NCBI GenBank assembly: GCA_902796115.1 | Contig: CADBNX010000303.1 | Location: 1 to 6,204 of the forward strand | Length of the DNA stretch: 6,204 nucleotides | From: an uncultured Eubacteriales bacterium | GTDB lineage: Bacteria > Bacillota > Clostridia > Christensenellales > Aristaeellaceae | Direction of reading: 5' to 3' | Shown here: positions 1 through 6,078 of the stretch, in pieces | How positions within the stretch are numbered: the first letter of the stretch is position 1 | Layout: every line of letters starts with the position of its first letter | Made by a program: the position numbers and the translations under genes | Notes under the pieces: model-generated | The model's database searches: none | What the model was told of the DNA's origin: nothing | Seen by the model: only the letters and a program-made list of their open reading frames with translations

Positions 1-23
1 AATGCCATCGATTCTCTGCTCAT
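1..23 (-). CDS. Start of a divergent gene running off the left edge (partial)
   Basis: Read on the minus strand, an ATG at 23-21 is followed by six more sense codons (M-S-R-E-S-M-A) before the window ends. A purine-rich stretch with GGGAG and AAGGA lies just upstream on that strand (plus positions 29-39) and could serve as the ribosome binding site, 5-10 bases from the ATG. The product cannot be identified from seven codons. The long non-coding gap to the permease gene fits a divergently transcribed neighbour. A second in-frame ATG at 8-6 is an alternative start with a poorer upstream signal. The call rests only on the start-site context, so confidence is modest. Confidence 0.4.
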
Positions 24-141
24 CGTTTTCCTTCTCCCTGCTTTGCGCAGCCTCTTCCGTCGCACAGGTTCGGAGCAATCCTGTCATAGGCCGGACGCAA
101 AGCTTTGTCGATCCCATCCCGCTTTCGGTCGGTCCGGGTTC

Positions 142-150
142 AGTATAGCA
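142..150 (-). promoter_or_regulatory. Possible extended -10 promoter for the divergent gene
   Basis: On the minus strand this reads TGC-TATACT, an extended -10 element matching five of six bases of TATAAT. The hexamer 17 bp upstream (GTGTAT, plus 165-170) is a poor -35 box, so the call depends on the extended -10. Transcription would start near plus position 135, leaving a leader of about 110 bases before the ATG at 23-21. Confidence 0.35.
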
Positions 151-201
151 CAAATATGCGGGAAATACACTGCGGGCGCTGAAAAATGTTGTCAGGCGGA
201 C

Positions 202-226
202 TGTTTTTTGTTGTTTTGTTTTTTGT
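202..226. repeat. T-rich tract with a 10-bp direct repeat
   Basis: TGTTTTTTGT occurs exactly at 202-211 and 217-226 (period 15). Together with a further T run at 214-217 it makes a stretch that is nearly all T and G. It sits about 25-50 bp upstream of the plus-strand -35 box, where a curved or AT-rich tract can assist RNA polymerase or regulator binding. Any function is inferred from position only. Confidence 0.45.
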
Positions 227-250
227 GCCTCTCTTTTCAGAATTGTGCCT
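223..250 (+). promoter_or_regulatory. Candidate AraC-type operator: direct repeat at the -35 box
   Basis: TTGTGCCT occurs exactly at 223-230 and 243-250, two helical turns apart. The second copy ends on the first base of the -35 hexamer (250-255). AraC-family activators commonly bind two direct half-sites about 20-21 bp apart with the promoter-proximal one touching the -35 box, as at araI in E. coli. A membrane AraC-type gene is encoded at 4033-6075, so it is the natural candidate to bind here. The repeat and its placement are seen; binding is inferred. Confidence 0.4.
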
Positions 251-278
251 TGCCTTCCGGGCGTTTTTTGCGTATAAT
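250..278 (+). promoter_or_regulatory. Housekeeping (sigma-A type) promoter of the transport operon
   Basis: The -35 hexamer TTGCCT (250-255, four of six consensus bases) and a perfect -10 TATAAT (273-278) are separated by exactly 17 bp. The start of transcription should be near 285, giving an approximately 79-base leader before the TTG start at 364. The imperfect -35 next to a direct repeat fits a promoter that needs an activator. Confidence 0.75.
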
Positions 279-350
279 AGCCTCATCAATCGGACCGCGT
301 TTCTCATTCTGCGCTTTATTTCCGGCGTATTTCTGTTTTGATTACGGGGA

Positions 351-356
351 AGGAGG
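351..356 (+). promoter_or_regulatory. Ribosome binding site that sets the TTG start of the first permease
   Basis: A perfect AGGAGG lies seven bases before TTG at 364. No other start codon in this frame between here and the first membrane segment has a comparable signal. The resulting N-terminus (MAQKTKGLSRRDR) has the short basic lead-in usual for this family. Confidence 0.85.
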
Positions 357-363
357 CGGCACC

Positions 364-1287
364 TTGGCGCAAAAAACAAAGGGTTTGTCCCGCAGGGACA
401 GGAGCGATAACCTTCAGTACTACCTGATGATGCTGCCGGTGATCGTAATGATCATCATTTTCTGCTACCTGCCGCTGTTCGGCATCATCATATCCTTTCA
501 GGACTACCGCGCGGGGCGCCCGTTCCTGGGCGCCGGCGTCAAATGGGTGGGGCTGAAATGGTTCCGGGAATTCGTCACTTCCTATTATTTTCCGCGCATC
601 ATCCGCAACACGCTGCGCATCAACCTGCTGAGCCTGTTCATGGGTTTCTGGGTGCCCATCGTGTTTGCCCTCATGCTCAACGAGCTGCGTCAGGAGCGTT
701 ACAAGAAAACCATCCAGACGGTCAGCTATATGCCGCACTTCATCTCCAACGTGGTCATCGCCGGCATGGTGATCAACTTCGTGGCGGACGACGGCATCAT
801 TCCGAAACTGCTGGGCATGATCGGCGTTTCGGTGAAATCCCTCAACACCAACAACGCCGTGTTCCCGTGGATCTACGTGATCACCACGGTGTGGCAGAGC
901 TTCGGCTGGAGCAGCATCCTGTATCTGTCCACGCTTTCCGCCATCGATCCGGTGCTGTATGAGGCGGCGGATATCGACGGCGCCAAGCGGGGGCAGAAGA
1001 TCTGGTACATCACGCTGCCCCAGATGCTGCCCCTGATCATGATCCAGCTGATCCTGCGCATCGGCAGCATGCTTACCTCCAACCGGGAGCTGATATTGCT
1101 GATGTACAATTCCTCCATTTACGAATCGATGGACGTCATCGGCACCTATGTGTACCGGGACGCCCTGCAGGGCGGGCGCTACAGCTACGGCGCGGCCTGC
1201 GGCCTGCTGATGAGCATCCTCAGCTTTACCCTGGTCTTTATCTCCAATAAGGTATCCGCGAAAACCACGGATTTCTCATTGTGGTGA
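364..1287 (+). CDS. Sugar ABC transporter permease, LplB type (CUT1 family)
   Basis: This is one of two inner-membrane subunits of a carbohydrate importer, forming half of the channel for an oligosaccharide delivered by the binding protein. The 307-residue product is a normal length for the family. About six membrane segments are visible: roughly residues 20-44, 86-107, 126-145, 169-192, 222-240 and 277-294. The EAA loop that contacts the ATPase is intact (E200-A-A-D-I-D-G-A207, ending I-T-L-P219). LplB hallmarks include LPLFGIIISFQDY after the first segment, the YMPHFIS stretch (122-128) and the C-terminal S-L-W. The TTG start is chosen because AGGAGG sits seven bases upstream; starting further upstream would add over 100 residues of non-family sequence. 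The next gene begins 14 bases after the stop, so the two are surely cotranscribed. The exact sugar is unknown. Confidence 0.95.
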   Translation: MAQKTKGLSRRDRSDNLQYYLMMLPVIVMIIIFCYLPLFGIIISFQDYRAGRPFLGAGVKWVGLKWFREFVTSYYFPRIIRNTLRINLLSLFMGFWVPIVFALMLNELRQERYKKTIQTVSYMPHFISNVVIAGMVINFVADDGIIPKLLGMIGVSVKSLNTNNAVFPWIYVITTVWQSFGWSSILYLSTLSAIDPVLYEAADIDGAKRGQKIWYITLPQMLPLIMIQLILRIGSMLTSNRELILLMYNSSIYESMDVIGTYVYRDALQGGRYSYGAACGLLMSILSFTLVFISNKVSAKTTDFSLW

Positions 1288-1301
1288 GAGGAGGCGTTCA
1301 A

Positions 1302-2234
1302 ATGGCGGAAAAAGTCATTCATCAAAACGGAAAGAGCCGTCTCCACCGCAATACGATGACGGATTATGTGCTGATCGTGATCTGCGCGCTGATCGCGTTT
1401 GTCACGGTATATCCGATGTGGTACGTGATCTGCTGCGCGCTGAGCGAGCCCATCGAGGTGCTGCGGGGCAATATCACCTTCCGGCCCATCGGGTTCACGA
1501 CGGATTCCCTGGCGCTGGTCGCGCGCAACCAGGAAATGTGGCACGCGATGATGATGAGCGTTTTTTACGCTTCCGTCGCCACGGTAGGCATGCTGATCTG
1601 CTGCATGCTGATGGCCTATCCGCTCACCCGGCCCAACCTGAAGTGCCGCAGGCTGGTGGTCATCTTCCTGGTGATCCCGATGTATTTCTCTGGCGGTCTT
1701 ACGCCCACCTTCATCATCATGACGAAGGTGCTCAAGCTGTACAACACCGTCTGGGCGGTCGTCCTGCCCAGCTTCATCAGCATCTTCAACATCATCCTGT
1801 GCCGCACCTTCCTGGCCTCGCTGCCGCAGGAGCTGAACGAGGCGGCCTTCATCGACGGGGCGGGCAACTGGCAGGTGCTGTGGCGCATCGTGCTGCCGCT
1901 GGCAAAGCCGGTGCTGGCGGTCATTTCGATCTACACCATCGTGGGCAACTGGAACGCCTGGTGGAATTCCATGCTTTACCAGACCAAAACCTATATGCAC
2001 CCGCTGCAGATGTACCTGCAGAGGCTGATCATCCAGCAGAGCGTGAACATCATGGAACTGGCGGAGGCCGGCGCGGACGCGGACGAACTGCGCAACGCGG
2101 CGCAGCAGGCGCTGAGCGCCCGTCAGATCAAGTTTTCGTTCATCGTGTTCGTGACGGTGCCCATCCTGATGATCTACCCCATGTTCCAGAAGCATTTCGT
2201 GAAGGGCGTCATGCTGGGATCGCTGAAAGGGTAA
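1302..2234 (+). CDS. Sugar ABC transporter permease, YtcP / MalG type (CUT1 family)
   Basis: This is the second channel subunit, expected to pair with the LplB-type protein encoded just upstream. The product is 310 residues. The first membrane segment covers about residues 22-45 and contains the family-typical YPMWYVI. The FSGGLTPTFI stretch lies mid-protein, the EAA loop is complete (E180-A-A-F-I-D-G-A187, ending I-V-L-P199), and WNAWW follows in the next segment. The C-terminus KGVMLGSLKG is a hallmark of this subfamily. ATG at 1302 is preferred over an in-frame GTG at 1281 because AGGAGG (1289-1294) lies seven bases before the ATG, whereas the GTG overlaps the previous stop region. A loop around residues 250-270 (AEAGADADELRNAAQQ) is Ala-rich and acidic, as is common in this subfamily. 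The substrate cannot be read from the permease. Confidence 0.95.
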   Translation: MAEKVIHQNGKSRLHRNTMTDYVLIVICALIAFVTVYPMWYVICCALSEPIEVLRGNITFRPIGFTTDSLALVARNQEMWHAMMMSVFYASVATVGMLICCMLMAYPLTRPNLKCRRLVVIFLVIPMYFSGGLTPTFIIMTKVLKLYNTVWAVVLPSFISIFNIILCRTFLASLPQELNEAAFIDGAGNWQVLWRIVLPLAKPVLAVISIYTIVGNWNAWWNSMLYQTKTYMHPLQMYLQRLIIQQSVNIMELAEAGADADELRNAAQQALSARQIKFSFIVFVTVPILMIYPMFQKHFVKGVMLGSLKG

Positions 2235-2297
2235 GCAAGCGCTTCGGCGGACGAGATCCGCTAAAAATACAGGAGCGAAAAAAAGGAGGATTGTTCC
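2235..2297 (+). other. Short spacer before the binding-protein gene
   Basis: The 63-base gap holds the palindrome AAGCGCTT (2237-2244), which resembles the core of a catabolite-control (cre) site but lacks its outer bases. It also holds a weak 5-bp hairpin (GCGGA 2247-2251 with TCCGC 2257-2261) and an A-rich run leading to a strong AGGAGG (2284-2289), eight bases before the ATG at 2298. I see no promoter or terminator, so the three transport genes are read as one transcript. Confidence 0.5.
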
Positions 2298-3941
2298 ATG
2301 AAGAGACTGCTCAGCATCATTCTGGCAGCGGCCATGCTGCTGTCGCTGGCCTCCGCGGCCCTGGCGGACGACCTGAAACCGGTCACCGTAATGTGCCCGT
2401 CCGAGCGCCGCGCCGATCACCCCCTCTCCCGCGTAGACGAGTACACCTGCTATCAGGTGTTTGCGGAATGGCTCGCGGAGCGCGGGGTCAAGCTGGAGTT
2501 TGACCTGGTACCCAAGGAGCAGTATGACACCACCCTCGACATGCGCCTGAACGCGCAGCTGGAACTGAGCGACATCGTGTCCCTGAACTGGAACTATTCG
2601 GACGCGGATGCCGTGCAGATGGCCCAGGACGGCGTATTCATCAACATCCTGGAAGCCTGCGAAAAGTATGACGAGGACGGCAGCATCTGGAACTATATCG
2701 ACAGCCTGGTGCCGGAAATCCGCGGTCTCACTACCGCGCCCGACGGCGGCATCTACTGGTTCGTGTATCCGTTCCATGAGACGTTCTACTATCTGGATGA
2801 CAACGGCGTACCGCAGCCCTATCCGTACTGCAAGGCTTCTCCGAAGGGCGTTATCAACATCAACAAGGACTGGCTGGATAAGTGCGGCATCGAATACAGC
2901 ATGTTCATGACGCCCGAACAGCTCAAGGACGCGCTGGTTGCGTTCCGTGAGCAGGACGCCAACGGCGACGGCGCGGCCAACGAAGTGCTGGATATCGATA
3001 TCACCTCCTTCGGCAACGGCATTGCCGCGTGCTACGGCCTGTTCGGACTGGCCTGCGTGCTGGATAACGGCGACGTGCACTGCGCCTGGTACGCGGACGG
3101 CATCAAGGATTACCTGCAGTACATGAAGGACCTGTACGACATCGGCGTGTACGACACCGCCGCGCTTTCCGACGGCATGATCGATCAGATCGCCGCCGCG
3201 AACCAGGCTTCCGCGTTTGCCGCCTATTTCGGCTGGTCCTCTCCCGCCGACCTGACCAAGCAGGATTACGCCTACGCCCCCATCATCGTGGATGACGACG
3301 AAGGCGTGAACGGCTTCCAGTTCCCGAACCGTGACGGCACTTCCGCGATGTACATGAAGTTTGCCATCACCAACGAGTGTGAGGATGTGGCCGCGGCAAT
3401 CGCCGTGTTCGACGCGGTATACACGAAGGAATACTCCGTACTGAGCTACTACGGCACGGAAAAGACCTACGAAGTGAACGACTACGGTTTCCTGGCCCGC
3501 AACTATGATTCCGCGCTGCTCAACGATCCGGAATGGCTGGATCTGCCGCTGATGTACTCCGTGGCCATGAACGCGCTGCCCGCCGTGGCTGACCGTGAAA
3601 ACATCGTGGACGATACGATCAAGAACGTCAGCTACGCTTCTCCGGACGAGTGCCTGGCCTTCATCAAGTACGTATATGCCAACGACGACCGCAGCCTGAA
3701 CAACATCTCCGCCGCGCAGATGATGGCGCTGCCCACCGAGGAAGAGCTGGAGACCATCTCCTCCCTGTCCACGGTGCTGAGCACCTATTCCAGCGAGCTG
3801 CTGACCGACCTGATCCTGGGACGGAAGAACATCGAGGATCTGGATCAGTACATCGGGGAAATGAAGGCGCTGGGACTGGACGATTATCTGGCCGTCTTCC
3901 AGGCGCGTCATGACCGCTATGTCGCTTCTCAGGCAGAATGA
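2298..3941 (+). CDS. Extracellular sugar-binding protein of the ABC importer, LplA type
   Basis: This is the solute receptor that captures the sugar outside the cell and hands it to the two permeases. The 547-residue product is typical of LplA-type binding proteins. It opens with a signal peptide: MKR, a hydrophobic core to about residue 20, then A21-L-A23 before D24, which is a signal peptidase I site. No Cys stands where a lipobox would be, so the protein is not predicted to be lipid-anchored. The mature part is acidic and aromatic-rich, with ten Cys by my count (first at 33). A calcium-type loop at D220-A-N222-G-D224-G-A-A-N228-E229 follows the spacing of the EF-hand-like site known in the alginate-binding protein AlgQ2. 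The region after it (CYGLFGLAC to DLYDIGVYD) follows the LplA pattern. The start is set by AGGAGG eight bases upstream. A hairpin terminator follows the stop. The ligand is probably an oligosaccharide, type unknown. Confidence 0.93.
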   Translation: MKRLLSIILAAAMLLSLASAALADDLKPVTVMCPSERRADHPLSRVDEYTCYQVFAEWLAERGVKLEFDLVPKEQYDTTLDMRLNAQLELSDIVSLNWNYSDADAVQMAQDGVFINILEACEKYDEDGSIWNYIDSLVPEIRGLTTAPDGGIYWFVYPFHETFYYLDDNGVPQPYPYCKASPKGVININKDWLDKCGIEYSMFMTPEQLKDALVAFREQDANGDGAANEVLDIDITSFGNGIAACYGLFGLACVLDNGDVHCAWYADGIKDYLQYMKDLYDIGVYDTAALSDGMIDQIAAANQASAFAAYFGWSSPADLTKQDYAYAPIIVDDDEGVNGFQFPNRDGTSAMYMKFAITNECEDVAAAIAVFDAVYTKEYSVLSYYGTEKTYEVNDYGFLARNYDSALLNDPEWLDLPLMYSVAMNALPAVADRENIVDDTIKNVSYASPDECLAFIKYVYANDDRSLNNISAAQMMALPTEEELETISSLSTVLSTYSSELLTDLILGRKNIEDLDQYIGEMKALGLDDYLAVFQARHDRYVASQAE

Positions 3942-3963
3942 TCCCATAACCAAATGAACCAAA

Positions 3964-3995
3964 TGCAGTCAGCCTTCGGGCTGACTGCAGCTTTT
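3964..3995 (+). terminator. Hairpin terminator after the transport genes, with a weak U tract
   Basis: An 11-bp perfect stem (TGCAGTCAGCC 3964-3974 with GGCTGACTGCA 3979-3989) closes on the very stable loop TTCG in a C-TTCG-G context. Only four Ts (3992-3995) follow, after a GC. The stem is strong but the U run is short, so termination is probably partial, letting some transcripts continue into the regulator gene. It also would protect the 3' end of the abundant binding-protein message. Confidence 0.7.
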
Positions 3996-4032
3996 CGGCA
4001 GCAGAAGTTTTACGGAACGGACAACATCTGTC

Positions 4033-6075
4033 ATGGAGAAAAACCGGCCTTCATTCTTCGGCAAACTGAAAGACACCGCGTTTCTGAGCCTGTTCCTGTT
4101 TTTTACGCTGATCCTGGCACTGCTGGTTACGGGGCTCTGGCTGCATCTGGAACGGGAGGCGCGTGAGGATGCGCGCGCGGAGAGTATCCTGAACGCGCAG
4201 GAGCGCGCGCTGCTCATCCGCGACCGCATGGACGAGCTGCTGCAGGCCCAGGTACAGATCGCGTCCAAGCTGAACCGGTACAGTTGGGTGCCGCTGTATT
4301 ATGCCGGCGGGGACGCGCTGATCGAAGGGAAATTCACGGACCTGTACCGGCTGGACCAGCAGAAAAACGGCTTTCTGCAGCCGGATACGGACAGCCTGTT
4401 CACCCGTATCTTTCTCATTTTTCCGTACCGTAATACCTGTGTCAGCTATGACTGCTGGACGGATACGGATTCTTTTTTCGGTATCCTGCAGATCCCGCCG
4501 GCCCTGCGGGAGGAGCTCCTCACGTGTATCCGGAGCGGAAACGGCGTTTCCGTGCTTCACTGCGAGGCGTTTGATCCGCGTTCGGGCACAATTGCCTGGC
4601 GGATCCCGCTGGAGAGTATCGCAAGTCCCCGGGCGTATCTGGTGGAGATGATTTCCGCGGAGAAACTGAGCCGTTTTCTGACGCGGCAGATGACGGACAG
4701 CATGACCGGCATCCGTATCCTGACCCGGGATGGGGATGTGATTTTTGATCTCGCTCCGGGATCAGGCGGGTCTTCTTTTGACTGTGTTTCCGCACTCGCC
4801 TACGGCTGGCGGTTTGAGTTTGGCATTCAGCCTGCAGAGCGGGGCGTGCATTCGATGCCGTTTTTCCTGTATCTGCCGCTGTGCGTAATCGTCGGCGCGG
4901 TGCTTGCCCTGATCGCGTATACGCCGCTGCGGAGACTGCTGCGCGTTACGGGCATACACAGGGCGGAGGGAAGTATTTATCAGGCGCTGAAGCGGTCGCT
5001 GGACAGCCTGCGCGAGCAGAAGGCGGAGGAAGCGCGCAGGGCAGTGCTCAGCGCGGTGCTGACGGGGAGCTTTGACGGCGCGCCGCCGGATATGCCGTTT
5101 TTCCGGGAGGACAGCTTCTATCAGGTATGCCTGACGGATTTTGACGACAGCGACGGGACGCTGCGCTGTCTGAACGCGCTGCGGGAGGCGCTTTCCGGGC
5201 GCCGAAGCGAGCCGCAGGCGGAAATTTTTCAACTGGAGCCGGATGAAGCGGTGCTGATCCTGAATTACGGGGAAGACCGGGAGGAAGCGCTGCGTCAGGA
5301 AAGCGCGCTCCGGAAGGCCGCGGAGGAAGCAGGGCTCCGTTTCTGCACCGGAGATCTGCAGCAGGGCTGCGGAAACATCCGCCTGTCCTGGCAGACCGCG
5401 CGGAAAAAACGGAGCAACCTGCGCCTCAGCGGAGATTTCCATTTTCCCATCGACGCGGAGAATGAGTATATCCGCTGCCTGCGGGCCGGAAACAGTCTGG
5501 GCGCGAAAAAAGTGCTGTCCGAGGTTCGGGAACATAATGAGCAGATGATCGCGCAGAAAAGGATGGACCCGGACGGGCTGCTGGAGCTGTTCGCCATTCT
5601 GGAGAGCGATATGCGCCGCGCGGCCGCGGAAATCGGCGAGCGGGAGATGCTGTCCGATACGGATTTCTATTCCGGCCGGAAAACGGAGGAGATCTGGCAG
5701 GAGATCGGCGCCCTTTCCGATGAGATCTGCTCCGTGATCGGAAAACACGAAGCCGGAGAACCCCCTTCCGCCGCGGCCCGGCTCTGCGCCTTTACCCAGG
5801 CGCATTTCCGGGAGCACAGCCTGTCGCTGCAAACCCTGCAGGATCAGTTTGAAATGAGCGCGTACCGCATCAATCAGCAGTTCCGGGAGGAAACGGGAAG
5901 CACCTTTTATGTGTTTTTGACAGGGCTCAGGATGAAGCTGGCCGCGGAGATGCTCACGCGGGGGGAAAGCGTGGCGGACACCGCGAGGGAATGCGGCTAT
6001 GATAACGATTATTCTTTCAGGCGGGCGTTTCTCAAATACTACGGCGTGAAAGCGCAGGATTACAGAGGAGGCTGA
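4033..6075 (+). CDS. Membrane-anchored AraC-family transcriptional regulator with extracellular sensor
   Basis: This is a one-component regulator, likely the activator of the transport operon in response to an external ligand. The 680-residue product has a membrane segment at about 16-37, an external region of about 240 residues beginning with a long helix (Cache-like layout, inferred), and a second segment at 277-297. A helical linker (about 300-345) follows. Residues 360-470 resemble the degenerate GGDEF-like domain of such regulators, ending in an S452-W-Q-T-A-R pattern. The C-terminal DNA-binding domain is at about 587-680. Both AraC helix-turn-helix units are visible: residues 597-622, and A-R-E-C-G655-Y-D-N-D-Y-S-F-R-R-A-F666 with a closing G671...Y677-R. 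There is no receiver or kinase domain. B. subtilis YesS is a comparable membrane AraC protein. The ATG at 4033 has only a weak ribosome binding site (GGAACGGA), suggesting low expression. No clear promoter lies between the terminator and this start, so readthrough may supply its message. Confidence 0.92.
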   Translation: MEKNRPSFFGKLKDTAFLSLFLFFTLILALLVTGLWLHLEREAREDARAESILNAQERALLIRDRMDELLQAQVQIASKLNRYSWVPLYYAGGDALIEGKFTDLYRLDQQKNGFLQPDTDSLFTRIFLIFPYRNTCVSYDCWTDTDSFFGILQIPPALREELLTCIRSGNGVSVLHCEAFDPRSGTIAWRIPLESIASPRAYLVEMISAEKLSRFLTRQMTDSMTGIRILTRDGDVIFDLAPGSGGSSFDCVSALAYGWRFEFGIQPAERGVHSMPFFLYLPLCVIVGAVLALIAYTPLRRLLRVTGIHRAEGSIYQALKRSLDSLREQKAEEARRAVLSAVLTGSFDGAPPDMPFFREDSFYQVCLTDFDDSDGTLRCLNALREALSGRRSEPQAEIFQLEPDEAVLILNYGEDREEALRQESALRKAAEEAGLRFCTGDLQQGCGNIRLSWQTARKKRSNLRLSGDFHFPIDAENEYIRCLRAGNSLGAKKVLSEVREHNEQMIAQKRMDPDGLLELFAILESDMRRAAAEIGEREMLSDTDFYSGRKTEEIWQEIGALSDEICSVIGKHEAGEPPSAAARLCAFTQAHFREHSLSLQTLQDQFEMSAYRINQQFREETGSTFYVFLTGLRMKLAAEMLTRGESVADTARECGYDNDYSFRRAFLKYYGVKAQDYRGG

Positions 6076-6078
6076 CAG

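Larger units (their letters stand above)
24..363. other. Non-coding control region between divergent genes
   Basis: No convincing gene lies in these 340 bases. An open frame continuing upstream from the first permease has a Cys/Phe/Ser-rich translation unlike a permease N-terminus and is taken as chance. The stretch has a minus-strand extended -10 (142-150), a T-rich tract (201-225), a TTGTGCCT direct repeat (223-250), a plus-strand promoter (250-278) and an approximately 79-base leader to the first permease. It also has two small dyads in the presumed minus-strand leader: CAAAGCTTTG at 98-107, and ACAGG (64-68) with CCTGT (80-84). It is visibly richer in A and T than the genes around it. Confidence 0.7.

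Noticed and set aside
180..194. A cre-like sequence (TGAAAAATGTTGTCA) upstream of the promoter.
   Set aside because: It is one base too long for the consensus and lacks the central CG.
43..363. Upstream extension of the first permease to an earlier start at 43.
   Set aside because: The extra 107 residues do not resemble a permease N-terminus, they overlap the promoter at 250-278, and the AGGAGG at 351-356 points to TTG at 364.
1281..1301. GTG at 1281 as start of the second permease.
   Set aside because: It would lie before its own ribosome binding site; AGGAGG at 1289-1294 is ideally spaced for the ATG at 1302.
1418..2503. A 361-codon plus-strand frame overlapping the second permease and the start of the binding protein.
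   Set aside because: Its translation is His/Ala/Gly/Arg-rich, spans two genes and their gap, and has no start signal; a frame-shifted shadow.
1185..3962. A very long open frame (925 codons) on the minus strand across the second permease and the binding protein.
   Set aside because: Its codons are the exact reverse complements of the sense codons, so it stays open simply because these genes avoid TTA, CTA and TCA. The translation is rich in His, Arg, Gln and Val with no domain pattern, and the sense strand encodes clear families.
4762..5832. A 356-codon minus-strand frame opposite the regulator gene.
   Set aside because: It is in the same mirror-image register as the sense codons and has no recognisable protein features; it is a by-product of codon bias.
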